Below are positions 44,002-52,739 of a stretch of DNA of 64,000 nucleotides, in pieces (within the stretch, counting starts at the first letter, position 1; every line of letters starts with the position of its first letter). Made by a program: the position numbers and the translations under genes. The stretch lies in assembly GCA_026004195.1 (NCBI GenBank), contig BPIQ01000002.1:868585-932584 (forward strand), in the 5' to 3' direction. Source of the DNA: Candidatus Binatia bacterium. Lineage in GTDB: Bacteria > Desulfobacterota > Binatia > HRBIN30 > BPIQ01. Under the pieces are notes generated by a model. It made no database searches. It was not told the origin of the DNA and saw nothing but the letters and a program-made list of their open reading frames with translations.

Positions 44002-45165
44002 ATGAAGGAACTGCCGCGCTTGCCCTACGACGGTGCCGTGGATGCGGACGGCCACGTGCTCGAGCCACCCGACCTCTGGGACCGGTACCTCGAGCCCAGG
44101 TACCGAGACCGCGCCCTCCACATCCGCAAGGACGAACGCGGCCTCGAATACCTCGAGATCGACGGAAGGCCGTCGAAGCTCGTTCGCAACGGCATGCCCG
44201 CCGCCCTCGGGGCCATGGACCGGCTGGGCGGCATCGAGTACCCGCGGGAGGCGAAAACCGGACTCGGCTACGTCGACCTGGCACCGCTCGGCGCCATGGA
44301 CCCGAAAGAACGGCTCCGGAGGCTCGACCTCGAGCACATCGAGCGCGCTTTTCTCTACCCCACGCTCGGCGTCCTCTGGGTGGCGGAGTGCGACGACGAA
44401 GAAATCACCCAGGCCTACCTTCGAGCCTACAACCGCTGGATCGTGGACTTCTGCTCGGATTCCGGCGGCCGGCTGGTTCCGATCGCACAGATCTCGCTCG
44501 GCGACCCCGAAGCCGCGGAGGCCGAGGTGCGGCGGGCTGCGAAGGACGGTGTCAAGGGAATCTGGTCTCCTCCCTTTTGCTGGACGCGGAAGCCGATCGG
44601 ACACCCCGACCACCACCGCGTCTTCGCGGCGGCCGAGGAGCTGGGTCTCCCCTTCGCCATCCATCCGAGCTTCGAGCCCAAGTGGGCGGCCCCCGGCAGG
44701 TTCGGGGAAATGACGAGCTTTCGGTATTCGTTTTTCCTGAACGTGACGGCCCCGGACGCCGTCCGGCACGCCTTCACGTCCCTTTTCCAGTTCGGCGTCT
44801 TCGACCTCTTCCCCGAACTCCGGGTCGTGGTTCTCGAGTCCGGAGCGAGCTGGATCGCGTACTGGCTCGACCGCATGGACACGGTGTACGCCTCGCCGCA
44901 GGGGCGTACGGTGCCGCTTCGGGAAAAACCGAGCTTCTACTTCCGGCGGCAATGCTGGATCGCGGGCGATCCCGACGAGAGCGCCCTCCCCGCCATCGTG
45001 CCGCTCGTCGGCGAGGACCGGTTTTTCTGGGCCTCGGACTTCCCGCACCCCGACCACCCGCCGGAGTACGTACCGCACCTCACGAAACTCGTCGAAGCGC
45101 TGCCCGAAAGCGCCCGGGAACGACTCCTCGGGCGGAACGTGCTCGAGGCTTACCGCCTCGTCTGA
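44002..45165 (+). CDS. Amidohydrolase-2 (ACMSD-like) metal-dependent hydrolase
   Basis: A 387-residue TIM-barrel enzyme of the amidohydrolase-related family that includes aminocarboxymuconate-semialdehyde decarboxylase. It opens with VDADGHVLEPPDLWDRYLEPRY, where the usual D-x-D/H-x-H metal motif reads DADGHVLEP, so only one His of the HxH pair is present, as often in this subgroup. FAIHPSFEPKW supplies a barrel His, and FFWASDFPHPDHPPEY carries the catalytic Asp. GGAGAGG before ATG 44002 supports this start rather than the far upstream one. It likely decarboxylates or hydrolyses an aromatic-derived acid. Its stop is four bases from the stop of the convergent LLM-class gene. Confidence 0.88.
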   Translation: MKELPRLPYDGAVDADGHVLEPPDLWDRYLEPRYRDRALHIRKDERGLEYLEIDGRPSKLVRNGMPAALGAMDRLGGIEYPREAKTGLGYVDLAPLGAMDPKERLRRLDLEHIERAFLYPTLGVLWVAECDDEEITQAYLRAYNRWIVDFCSDSGGRLVPIAQISLGDPEAAEAEVRRAAKDGVKGIWSPPFCWTRKPIGHPDHHRVFAAAEELGLPFAIHPSFEPKWAAPGRFGEMTSFRYSFFLNVTAPDAVRHAFTSLFQFGVFDLFPELRVVVLESGASWIAYWLDRMDTVYASPQGRTVPLREKPSFYFRRQCWIAGDPDESALPAIVPLVGEDRFFWASDFPHPDHPPEYVPHLTKLVEALPESARERLLGRNVLEAYRLV

Positions 45166-45169
45166 CCCG

Positions 45170-46048
45170 TCACCAGTCGCGCGCTTTTGCCACGTAAGAC
45201 TCGGCGAGCTGGTCGAGAACCCGGGGCACGTCCTCGGCGTCCCGCGCGAGGAAAAGGAAAATCACCTGCTCGACACCGAGGTCCCGGTAGTGTTCCACGG
45301 TTTCGAGAGTGCAGGGCAACAGGTAGGGACAGACCGAGATCCGGATCTCGCTCCGCCTCCGGCCGTTGCGCGCGAGATACTCCTCGAGCTTCCGGAGCCT
45401 CTCCGCGAGTCCCTCGGGACCGAGCGAGAACGGATACCACCCTTGCCCCAGGTCGGCCACGCGCCGCAGGGCCGCGTCGCTTTCCCCGCCGAAAAAAATC
45501 GGGGGGTGCGGCTTCTGGACGGGTTTCGGGTACTGGCGGCACGGTGGAAGCGAGTAGAACTCCCCCTCGTAGCTCGAGACCGGATCGCACCAGAGCCGCT
45601 TCATGACCTCGAGATACGCGCGACACCGTGCACCCCGCCTTTCGAAGGGAACCCCGAGCGCGCGGAATTCCTCGGCGAGCCACCCCACGCCCACGCCGAA
45701 GTCGAACCGGCCGCCCGAAAGCCAGTCGAGCGTCGCCACTTCCTTCGCCGTGTAGACGGGGTTTCGCTGGGGCACGAGACAGATGCCGGTCCCGAGGCGA
45801 AGCCGCTGTGTGACGCCGGCCACGAACGAGAGGACCCCGAAGGGGTCGAGGATGCCGTTTTCCGGGCCGGCGGGGATCCTGCCGTCGGCGGAGTAGGGGT
45901 ACCTGGAGGCGTACTCGTCGAAGAGCACGACGTGCTCGGCCATCCAGAGAGAGTGGAAGCCCCTTTCCTCCGCCCCTCGCGCGAGGGCAGCGAGATACTC
46001 CGGCGTGGCGAAAGGGTTGCTGGCGGGAGCGAAAAGGCCGAACTTCAT
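45170..46048 (-). CDS. LLM-class (F420 or FMN) oxidoreductase
   Basis: A 292-residue luciferase-like barrel: MKFGLFAPASNPFATPEYLAALA, AEERGFHSLWMAEHVVLFDEYASRYPYSADG, LRLGTGICLVPQRNPVYTAKEVATLDWLSGGRFDFGVGVGWLAEEFRALG, PHPPIFFGGESDAALRRVADLGQGWYP. The pattern matches the probable F420-dependent oxidoreductase group (TIGR03619-like) rather than classical two-subunit luciferase. The start ATG overlaps the PhyH stop (ATGA), so both are made together. Its distant relative at 27774 lies in a different cluster. The substrate is unknown. Confidence 0.9.
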   Translation of the reverse strand: MKFGLFAPASNPFATPEYLAALARGAEERGFHSLWMAEHVVLFDEYASRYPYSADGRIPAGPENGILDPFGVLSFVAGVTQRLRLGTGICLVPQRNPVYTAKEVATLDWLSGGRFDFGVGVGWLAEEFRALGVPFERRGARCRAYLEVMKRLWCDPVSSYEGEFYSLPPCRQYPKPVQKPHPPIFFGGESDAALRRVADLGQGWYPFSLGPEGLAERLRKLEEYLARNGRRRSEIRISVCPYLLPCTLETVEHYRDLGVEQVIFLFLARDAEDVPRVLDQLAESYVAKARDW

Positions 46049-46905
46049 GCTTCCTCCTCGTTGCCGTAGGTGAGATCCACCTCGCTCGCGGGGCGCGGGT
46101 CGCGGTCCCAGATCATCCCGTGGCCGTCCTGCGAGCCCAGAAGGCTCCGGGGACTCCGCTTGTCGATGTGGCCGATGAGCCCGTTGTAGACACCGTATCC
46201 CACGAGCTCCTGCAGCCTCGGCGAAAAGCGGGCCACGATTTCGCGAGGGATGCCGAGCTGCTGGTTCTCCTGCTGGCGGATGAAGCCCGCGCAGTAGTTC
46301 ATGGCGATGCCGATCCGGCGTTCTCTGGTCCGGTTCGCGCCGCCGCCGTGCCAGAGACTTCCGTGCCAGACGAGGACGCTCCCCTTTTTCATGACGGCAG
46401 GGATGCTGTCGTACGGATGGCCGTAGATCGGCGAGTGGTCGAAAAGGTGCGAGCCCGGAACCACGCGCGTGGCCCCGTTTTCCTCGGTGAAGTCCGTGAG
46501 CGCCCACATCGTGTTGCACACGAGCGCCACGTGAGGCTTCGGGATGGGGATGAGCTGGTCGTCGGCATGGATCGGCTGCGCCGTCTCGCCCGGCAGGATG
46601 TCGATCGAGGAAAGGGACGAAACGAGACAACCCCGGTCGAGCACTCCCTCGACGATGGGGAGCACGTTCTCGTGCACCGGGATTCGCTCCCAGAGCTTCC
46701 CGTAAACGAGCAGGTTGTAAATGCGCAACGTCCGGACTCCCTCGAAGGAGTTGGCGGCGGGCTTCACGTCGAGCGCGCGCTCGAGCCGCAGGAGATCTTC
46801 GCGAAGTGCCTCCACGAGCTCGGGCTCGATGGCGTTCTCGACGATCGTGTACCCGTCGCGTGCGATCCGCTCGAGGTGAGCCTGGACTTCCGCTTCTGTG
46901 AGCAT
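46045..46905 (-). CDS. Phytanoyl-CoA dioxygenase (PhyH) family protein
   Basis: A 286-residue Fe(II)/2-oxoglutarate oxygenase. Metal ligands are His113 and Asp115 in QPIHADDQLI and His186 in LWHGGGANRT, with Arg/Thr just after for 2-oxoglutarate. ENGATRVVPGSHLFD is the typical family strand. Members hydroxylate acyl-CoA or many small molecules. ATG 46905 follows the start of the intergenic region; no strong purine site is visible. It is translationally coupled to the LLM-class enzyme downstream, suggesting two sequential oxidations of one substrate, but which one is unknown. Confidence 0.9.
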   Translation of the reverse strand: MLTEAEVQAHLERIARDGYTIVENAIEPELVEALREDLLRLERALDVKPAANSFEGVRTLRIYNLLVYGKLWERIPVHENVLPIVEGVLDRGCLVSSLSSIDILPGETAQPIHADDQLIPIPKPHVALVCNTMWALTDFTEENGATRVVPGSHLFDHSPIYGHPYDSIPAVMKKGSVLVWHGSLWHGGGANRTRERRIGIAMNYCAGFIRQQENQQLGIPREIVARFSPRLQELVGYGVYNGLIGHIDKRSPRSLLGSQDGHGMIWDRDPRPASEVDLTYGNEEEA

Positions 46906-47149
46906 CGTTTTCCCTCCCCGGGCCGCGGCGATCATAGAACAGGCGCCAGGGCTCTTCCAAGAAGAGTCGGCGACGACGGTCGGGCGAGGGCTCCTTCGAC
47001 CCGGGGGGAAGCTTACACAGGCCTGCGAGTCGTCGGATACGCAGAGACTTCTACGGCGCCAGGGAATCCTGCCGGCACCCCGCAGAGCCCCTGCGGGTCT
47101 TCCGCCAACGAGAATCTTTGCGCCTTTTGACCCGGGCGACCTGATTTTC

Positions 47150-47992
47150 TCATGCCATGGCCAGCGGCACGGGTCTCGGCGGCACCGGGAAGACGCGATC
47201 GATCTCGCGGATGTCTTCCTCGGTGAGATCGAAGTCCGAAGCCCCGGCATTCTCGCGGACGTGCTCGAGCTTTGCCGCCTTGGGGATCGCGAAAAGTCCC
47301 GGAAGGCGCGTGAGGAAACGGAGCACGACCTGCCGCGGCGTCTTGCCGTGACGGCGGGCGATCCCTTCCAGGACCCGAAACCCTACTCCTCGGGTCGGAA
47401 AGCCGCCGAAGGGCGTGTAGCCCACGACCGCGATCTCGTGACGGCGGCAGAACGGGAGGAGGTCGAGTTCGATTCCCCGGTGGGTGAGATTGTAGAGAAC
47501 CTGGTTGCAGGCGATCCGCACGGGCGAACGCTCCACGGCTTCGCGAAGCTCCGTCACGTCGAAGTTGCTCACGCCCGCGAACCGGATCTTCCCCTGGCGG
47601 ACGAGTTCGGCCATCGCACCCATCGTTTCTTCGATCGGATAGCGCCCGGGCCAGTGAAGGAGGTAGAGGTCGAGGTAGTCCGTCCGGAGCCGCCGGAGAC
47701 TCGCCTCGGCGGCACGAATCGTCCCCTGGTAGGACGCGTGCTGGGGCAGGACCTTCGAGACCAGAAACACCTCCTTTCGCGGAAATCCCCGCATCGCCTC
47801 CGCGACGACTTCCTCCGCACCCCCCTGGCCGTAAAGCTCTGCCGTGTCGATGTGCACGAGCCCGAGCTCGAGGCCCAACCGGAGCGCCGCGACTTCTTCG
47901 TCTTTGCGACGGCGCGACTCCCCCATGTGCCAGGTCCCCTGGCCCACGAGAGGGACGGCGACGCCCGTCCAGCCGAAGGGAGCGGTTTTCAC
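47150..47992 (-). CDS. Aldo/keto reductase
   Basis: A 280-residue NADPH-dependent AKR. The catalytic tetrad is visible: Asp and Tyr in HIDTAELYG, Lys in LVSKVLPQ, His in LLHWPGRYP. GVSNFDVTEL and CNQVLYNLTHRGIE are the other family blocks, and IPKAAKLEHVRENAGASDFDL binds the cofactor phosphate. GTG 47992 has GGGGGAAG upstream. The start codon lies inside the last bases of a truncated VapC remnant, whose stop overlaps it (GTGA), so the AKR may be translated by re-initiation after the toxin fragment. The substrate is unknown. Confidence 0.9.
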   Translation of the reverse strand: MKTAPFGWTGVAVPLVGQGTWHMGESRRRKDEEVAALRLGLELGLVHIDTAELYGQGGAEEVVAEAMRGFPRKEVFLVSKVLPQHASYQGTIRAAEASLRRLRTDYLDLYLLHWPGRYPIEETMGAMAELVRQGKIRFAGVSNFDVTELREAVERSPVRIACNQVLYNLTHRGIELDLLPFCRRHEIAVVGYTPFGGFPTRGVGFRVLEGIARRHGKTPRQVVLRFLTRLPGLFAIPKAAKLEHVRENAGASDFDLTEEDIREIDRVFPVPPRPVPLAMA

Positions 47993-48129
47993 GGGGCTTC
48001 CCCCTGGCTCGCTCGGCTCCGCAAGCCCCCGGGACGGGAAGAAAATCGCGCTGCGAACGACTGGAGGAGGGACTCGAAGTCGGGTTCCCGGAAAAAGATT
48101 GCGACGATCGCCGACGTGTCGACGATCAT
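47989..48129 (-). pseudogene. vapC: VapC (PIN-domain toxin) remnant
   Basis: Only the N-terminal 22 or so residues are VapC: MIVDTSAIVAIFFREPDFESLL contains the first PIN-domain acidic residue in VDTSA. The frame then runs through 24 unrelated Ser/Arg/Gly-rich residues to a TGA at 47989-47991. A full PIN toxin is about 130 residues, so at least two further active-site acidic residues and the rest of the fold are lost. The ATG overlaps the VapB stop (ATGA), the normal vapBC layout. The most likely history is a deletion that joined vapC codon 22 or so to the region upstream of the aldo/keto reductase. Confidence 0.78.
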
Positions 48130-48398
48130 ACACCCTTCGGCCCGTAGCCAAGAATGTGGTTTTCTTCGGCGCGGCGGAATCGCTTTCCGAGGAGCCGTGG
48201 CGGAATTTCGGGCCAGATCTCGCGCTCGAGAAAGGCAACCAGTGCCGCTCTGCGGTCCCGGCGAACGACCCGCAGAGAAAGCCGCTGCCGCCGTTCCTCC
48301 GGCGCTTTTCGAATCGCCTGCGTCTTGCTCTCACCGGTAAGCGCAGCCACCTCGGCCGCCAATCGCTCGACGTCCCGGTTTTTGATGTTCAGCGCCAT
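48126..48398 (-). CDS. vapB: VapB-type antitoxin (Rv0623-like)
   Basis: A 90-residue antitoxin of the type II vapBC family: MALNIKNRDVERLAAEVAALTGESKTQAIRKAPEERRQRL is the N-terminal ribbon-helix-helix-like DNA-binding domain (Rv0623/PSK-type), and the Arg/Glu-rich C terminus (ERRQ ... FLEREIWPEIPPRLL) would wrap the toxin. One residue, Pro in RKAPEERR where Leu is usual, interrupts the helix. It is followed by a truncated vapC, so the pair can no longer work as an addiction module unless a second toxin is encoded elsewhere. It starts at ATG 48398. Confidence 0.85.
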   Translation of the reverse strand: MALNIKNRDVERLAAEVAALTGESKTQAIRKAPEERRQRLSLRVVRRDRRAALVAFLEREIWPEIPPRLLGKRFRRAEENHILGYGPKGV

Positions 48399-48509
48399 GA
48401 CCGAGGCGTAGCTTCCTTGGTTGATTTTCTCAACCGCCCCGCGGGCCCTTCGGCGCTTTCCCTTTACCCCCGTTCGGGCTAAGAACCCCGGGCGGATAGG
48501 AGAGCAGCC

Positions 48510-48950
48510 GTGAACGAACTCGTCGAACTCCCGGGTTTTTCGCTTTACGCCGCGTGCTCCGCCGTCCTCGTCCTCAAGATGATGGCGGTGGGCACGTACA
48601 CGAGCATCCTGCGGATCGGCCGCAAGCGCTTCGCCACGCCCGAGGACTACCAGATGCAGGGACTCGCCCCGACCACGACGCCCGACGAGGACATCGAGCG
48701 GGTGCGGCGTGCACACCGGAACGACCTCGAGAACATCCTGCCGTTTTTTCTCTCGGGCTTTCTCTACGTTCTCGCGGAACCGACGGTGCTCGGCACGCGC
48801 GTCTGCTTTCTCGGCTTCACCGCAGCACGGATCCTCCACAGCATCTTCTACATCCGGGCGATGCAGCCGCACCGGACGATCGCTTTCATGATCGGCTACG
48901 TCCTCCTTCTCTGGATGACGCTCGTCGTCCTCTTCCACTTCGGGTTCTGA
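48510..48950 (+). CDS. MAPEG-family membrane protein
   Basis: A 146-residue four-helix membrane protein of the MAPEG family (microsomal glutathione S-transferase/prostaglandin E synthase type). The diagnostic stretch is ERVRRAHRNDLENILPFFLSG, where Glu/Arg/His/Asn are the glutathione-contact residues. Helices include LYAACSAVLVLKMMAVG, ILPFFLSGFLYVLAEP and IAFMIGYVLLLWMTLVVLFHF. It probably conjugates or isomerises a lipophilic electrophile with glutathione. It starts at GTG 48510. No neighbour suggests a substrate. Confidence 0.88.
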   Translation: MNELVELPGFSLYAACSAVLVLKMMAVGTYTSILRIGRKRFATPEDYQMQGLAPTTTPDEDIERVRRAHRNDLENILPFFLSGFLYVLAEPTVLGTRVCFLGFTAARILHSIFYIRAMQPHRTIAFMIGYVLLLWMTLVVLFHFGF

Positions 48951-49222
48951 GCTGCAGGGACTCGGTCCGGACGAGCTTCTGGAGGGGGCGACGGCGGAAG
49001 CGAAAGGAGGTCGCGATCCGCAAGCCCGATGCCATCACGAGTCCGTGCGATTGGGCGGCCACGGAGCGAGAGAACCGCGAGATGCCGCGACGGCGCCCGA
49101 GGGGTTTTGCGCACCCAGAGGGGCCGTGCGCACACAACGGAGCGAAAGGAAAAGCGGGAAAAGCCGTCTCGCACCGGGCCCGGCGCGGCGCCGAAGCTCT
49201 GCCGAGCCCCCGCGAGCGACGT

Positions 49223-50182
49223 TCAGGGAGTGGGAGTCGCCTCGGGCCCGGAAGAAGGCTCGACGACGACGGGCAAGTCCTCGTCGTCGAGACGGATGGG
49301 CACGTTGGCGAAGGTCTCCCGCCAGTAGGGCACCGGGGCCGAAGGGTTCCAGTGGGGGCCGACTTCGCCACGCGCCCTTCGGAGCGCTTCGAGGCAAGCG
49401 CGCCGAACGCCGTCGTCCGTCGCCTCGCCCGCAGCCTCGGCGAGAAACGCGGCGGATTCCTCCCCGCCGATCTCGCCGAGCGTGAACGCAATGCGCCGCT
49501 TGTGCGCTTCGTCGCTCTCGGGATATCGGGCGATCAGCTTCTCGCGGACTTTCTCGTCGGCAGGAGAAGAGCGGTCGAGCACCGTGAAGTCGAGCCGCAG
49601 CTCGGGCCACCCCTTGCCTCGTCCCTTCGCCTTGCGCCGGATGGTTCCCTCCTCGTTCCGCACGGGTCTCAGCGGCGCCACCTCGTACTCCTGCCTGGGC
49701 CAGTGCCGAAAATAGACGGGCACGACGCGGACCCCTTCGCCCTCCTTGCGGTAGGCCTTTCCGTAAACCCGCAAGAGATCACCCGGGAGCCACTCTTTTG
49801 CGGCATCGGGATACGTCGTTGCCGTCTCGAATCTGCCGCCGCCGAAGAGACTCACCGTGTGGATGGAGCTCGCGGAGGTCAGTCCGTACCGGAGGTTCTT
49901 GTCGTCGGCATAACGGTGATCGAGGACGATCCACGTGACCCCGCTTCGCAGGGGCTCGATTTCCACGATCACGCCGTACCAGCCGACCATCTCGCCGTCG
50001 AGAAAGGGCTCTTCCGGGGAGACCGGACCGAGAAGCGCTTGATAGAAGTAGGGCCGCTCGTCTTCGAGAGGTTCTTTTCTCGCCGAGTTCCCGTAGGGTC
50101 CCGGAGAACGGACGACCGAGCAGCCGAAGAACGAGCAGCCCAGGCAAAAGAGAAAAAGCAAGAACGCTCGCGCGCGCGGCAC
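49223..50182 (-). CDS. Lipoprotein of unknown function
   Basis: A 319-residue lipoprotein: signal peptide RAFLLFLFCLGCSFFGC with two candidate lipobox cysteines. A central beta-rich region follows (GWYGVIVEIEPLRSGVTWIVLDHRY, YGKAYRKEGEGVRVVPVYFRHW), resembling an OB-fold-like domain seen in Slp-type or similar lipoproteins. A short helical repeat with GEIGGEESAAFLAEAAGEATDDGVRRACLEALRRA resembles a HEAT repeat. I do not recognise a named family. GTG 50180-50182 with GGAGGTGG upstream shares one base with the stop of the acyl-CoA ligase gene (TAGTG), so the two are tightly coupled. Confidence 0.75.
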   Translation of the reverse strand: MPRARAFLLFLFCLGCSFFGCSVVRSPGPYGNSARKEPLEDERPYFYQALLGPVSPEEPFLDGEMVGWYGVIVEIEPLRSGVTWIVLDHRYADDKNLRYGLTSASSIHTVSLFGGGRFETATTYPDAAKEWLPGDLLRVYGKAYRKEGEGVRVVPVYFRHWPRQEYEVAPLRPVRNEEGTIRRKAKGRGKGWPELRLDFTVLDRSSPADEKVREKLIARYPESDEAHKRRIAFTLGEIGGEESAAFLAEAAGEATDDGVRRACLEALRRARGEVGPHWNPSAPVPYWRETFANVPIRLDDEDLPVVVEPSSGPEATPTP

Positions 50183-51711
50183 TACCCACCTCCGAAGCGG
50201 GCCGCAAGCTCGTGTCTGCGCACCTTGCCCTGCGGCTCGCGGGGCAACTCGTCGACGAAGACGACGCGGCTCGGACACTTGTACGAAGCGAGCTCCTGCC
50301 GCGCGTGGGCCACGATCTCTTCCTCCGTCGCGCTCTCGCCCGGTTTGAGTTCCACCACAGCAAGGACGGACTTCCCGAGTTCGGGATGGGGTACGCCCAC
50401 CACGGCGACGTCCGCGACTTTCGGGTGCCGCAGAAGCACCGCTTCGACCTCCGCCGGATACACGTTGGCTCCCCCGCGGAGGATCAGGTCCGCCCTCCGG
50501 TCCACGATGTAGAGATAGCCGTCCTCGTCGAGATAGCCCAGGTCGCCCGCGGTGAAAAAGCCGTCGCGGAACGCAGCCCGGGTTTTCTCCGCCGCGCCGC
50601 GGTAGGCGAAATCGTTGCGGGGCCCCCGGACGTACACGAGCCCCACTTCCCCGGGGCCGCACTCCCGGCCGTTCTCGTCGAGCACCCGGATCTCGTGCCC
50701 GGGCCACGGCTTCCCGACGCTCCCGGGCTTGCGCAGCCACTCTTCGGCCGTGATTTTCGTGAACCCGCTTTCCGAAGCCGCGTAGAACTCGGTCACGACG
50801 CCGGGCGGAAACACCTCCATGATCCCGCGCTTCACGTGCTCGGGGCACGGAGCAGCCGAGTGGAGGACGAGCCGCAAAGACGAAAGGTCGTACCGGCGGC
50901 GGACTTTCTCGTCGAGGAGGAGAATCCGCTGGAAGTGGGTGGGCACCATGAACGTGTTGGTGACCCGGTAGCGGTCGACGAGCCGCAGGGCTTCCTCGGC
51001 CTCGAAGCGCCGCATGAGTACCACGGTGCCGCCCACGAGGAGATGGAGCTGGCCGTAGCTCGCCGGGCCCGTGTGGTAGAGAGGGCCGGCCACGAGATGC
51101 ACGTCGTCTTCGTCCATGCCCCAGAGCCTCGCGACTCCGAGAAGCCCGAGGTGCGCCTCGCGGGGGTCGATCTTCCGCTCCACACCCTTCGGGCGTCCCG
51201 TCGTCCCCGACGTGTAGACGAGCGTGTTGAACCCCCCGACGAACGAGCCTTCGGGTTCCTCGCCGCTTTCTTCGGACAGCACGTCTTCGTAGGCGCGGCC
51301 ACGCCACCTCTCGCCCACCACCCACAGAGCCTCGTCGCCTCTCCCGAGCTCTTCGAGTGCCCGATCGATTTCTTCGCGGAGCTCCGAGGCGCCCAGGATC
51401 ACCTTCGCTCCGGAGTCCGCGACCATGTAGGCGATCTCCGGCCCTTTGGCACGGTAACCCACCGGGACGACCTGTGCCCCGATCTTCCCCGCAGCGCCGA
51501 GCGCCTCGAACCACTCGAAGCCATTCGGGAGGACGAGGGCGACGGTGTCACCGGGACCCACGCCCGCGCGCCGGAGTGCCCGGGCGAGGCGGTTCACCCG
51601 GCGGTCGAGCTCCCCGTACGTGAGCGTCTTCCCCTCGAAAACGATCGCGGGCTTCTCCGGGCGCCGGCGCGCGTGCGCCGCGATCCCCACGTCTCGCTCC
51701 CTCTCGTTCAT
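50182..51711 (-). CDS. AMP-dependent acyl-CoA ligase/synthetase
   Basis: A 509-residue ANL enzyme. P-loop LVYTSGTTGRPKGVERK, GPLYHTGPASYG, FYAASESGFTKI, FTAGDLGYLDEDGYLYIVDRRADLILRGGANVYPAEVE and a C-terminal PREPQGKVRRHELAARF with the conserved Lys. It lacks the long insertion of FadD15-like enzymes, so medium-chain or aromatic acids are likelier substrates. The ATG at 51711 gives MNERERDVGIAAHARRRPEKPA. It ends one base into the start of the downstream lipoprotein gene. No neighbour gives a clear pathway; with the other ligase and hydratase genes it adds to a lipid- or aromatic-acid-degrading profile. Confidence 0.92.
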   Translation of the reverse strand: MNERERDVGIAAHARRRPEKPAIVFEGKTLTYGELDRRVNRLARALRRAGVGPGDTVALVLPNGFEWFEALGAAGKIGAQVVPVGYRAKGPEIAYMVADSGAKVILGASELREEIDRALEELGRGDEALWVVGERWRGRAYEDVLSEESGEEPEGSFVGGFNTLVYTSGTTGRPKGVERKIDPREAHLGLLGVARLWGMDEDDVHLVAGPLYHTGPASYGQLHLLVGGTVVLMRRFEAEEALRLVDRYRVTNTFMVPTHFQRILLLDEKVRRRYDLSSLRLVLHSAAPCPEHVKRGIMEVFPPGVVTEFYAASESGFTKITAEEWLRKPGSVGKPWPGHEIRVLDENGRECGPGEVGLVYVRGPRNDFAYRGAAEKTRAAFRDGFFTAGDLGYLDEDGYLYIVDRRADLILRGGANVYPAEVEAVLLRHPKVADVAVVGVPHPELGKSVLAVVELKPGESATEEEIVAHARQELASYKCPSRVVFVDELPREPQGKVRRHELAARFGGG

Positions 51712-52064
51712 CTCGCCGCCGGGCCGTGACGCTTAACCGAGAAACCGGCCGACTTTCAACCCGTGCGCCTCGTCCTCCGTGGCACGCCGCGAAGCTGTGG
51801 GGTTCGACCCCGGCTATAAAAAAAGTAGAGCGCAACGGCCCTCGCATTCCTCTCAAAGCCCGGACGCAGTGCGTGCGGAGGTCCCGGAAACCGTCGCCCG
51901 AATCGTGCACGAAAAGCCGAGACCAGCGGCGATTCCCCACGGCCTCTGCGGCATCGCCGCGGAGGGGCGAGCCAAAGACCTCCAGGGACCCCTTTCGGCT
52001 CGGCCTATCTGCTGTCGTCCGCGCTTTGCTCTGCGAGCCCGCCCGACGCACCGCCGCGGCCGGG
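51712..52064. other. Intergenic region, no gene supported
   Basis: A 353-base region downstream of rpiA and upstream of the acyl-CoA ligase, both leftward. It contains GGGGTTCGACCCC followed by TATAAAAAAAG near 51801-51825. The hairpin has no T-tract after it on either strand, and the TATA-like run has no convincing -35. The ligase promoter should be here but is not certain. Open frames crossing it are not protein-like. Confidence 0.45.
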
Positions 52065-52739
52065 TCACGGATTCTCGCGCCTGCGCACCTCGAACGCGTC
52101 CCCCTCGCCCACGATCACGAGGTCCGCGAGCCCGACGAAGAGCCCCGTCGCCACGACGCCCGGAACGGCCCGGAACTCCGCGTCGACGCGTCCCGGCTCG
52201 GGGAGAGGACCGACCGAACAGTCGAGGATGCAGTTACCGTTGTCCGTCCGAAAGAGGTCCCCTGCCTCGAGCCGAGGCTCGCACGCGTAGCCCATCTGCG
52301 CGAACCTCCGACGGCAGTAGGGAAGGGCGAAGGGAACGACTTCGACGGGTAGCTTGCCTCTCTCGCCCAGGACCGAAACGAGCTTTTCGGGGCCGACGAG
52401 AATCACCACGCGCCGGGAGGCCGAAGCGACGACTTTCTCCCGCAAGAGAGCGCCGCCGTAACCCTTGATGAGGTCGAGCTTGGGGTCCACCTCGTCCGCG
52501 CCGTCGACCGTGAGGTCGATCGTTTCGGCGTCCGCGAGGTCGACGAGCGGGATTCCTACCTCGACTGCGAGCCTCGCCGTGGACTCGGACGTGGCGATCC
52601 CCCGGACGCGAAGACCTTCCCGTATCCGTTCCCCGAGCGCGCGGACGAACGCCGAGGCGGCCCGTCCGGTGCCGAGGCCGAGCGTCATGCCGTCACGGAC
52701 GAGATCGAGCGCCTGGGCGAGTGCACCCCCGGGACTCAT
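52065..52739 (-). CDS. rpiA: Ribose-5-phosphate isomerase A
   Basis: A 224-residue RpiA that interconverts ribose 5-phosphate and ribulose 5-phosphate in the pentose phosphate pathway. Recognised by MTLGLGTGRAASAFVRALGE (phosphate loop), RGIATSESTARLA, ETIDLTVDGADEVDPKLDLIKGYGGALLREKVVASAS with the catalytic Asp/Glu and Lys, and TDNGNCILDC. ATG 52739 overlaps the transaldolase stop (ATGA). It is the last gene of a three-gene operon with transaldolase and glucokinase. Confidence 0.96.
   Translation of the reverse strand: MSPGGALAQALDLVRDGMTLGLGTGRAASAFVRALGERIREGLRVRGIATSESTARLAVEVGIPLVDLADAETIDLTVDGADEVDPKLDLIKGYGGALLREKVVASASRRVVILVGPEKLVSVLGERGKLPVEVVPFALPYCRRRFAQMGYACEPRLEAGDLFRTDNGNCILDCSVGPLPEPGRVDAEFRAVPGVVATGLFVGLADLVIVGEGDAFEVRRRENP

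Noticed and set aside
47060-47110. CCCGCAG/CTGCGGG inverted repeat as a terminator for the aldo/keto reductase
   Set aside because: A 7-bp stem is present, but no T-tract follows on the minus strand, so it is not called a terminator.
51801-51825. TATA-like run and a GGGGTTCGACCCC hairpin resembling a tRNA T-arm or terminator
   Set aside because: The loop is too short for a T-arm, no acceptor or anticodon stems flank it, and no T-tract follows on either strand.
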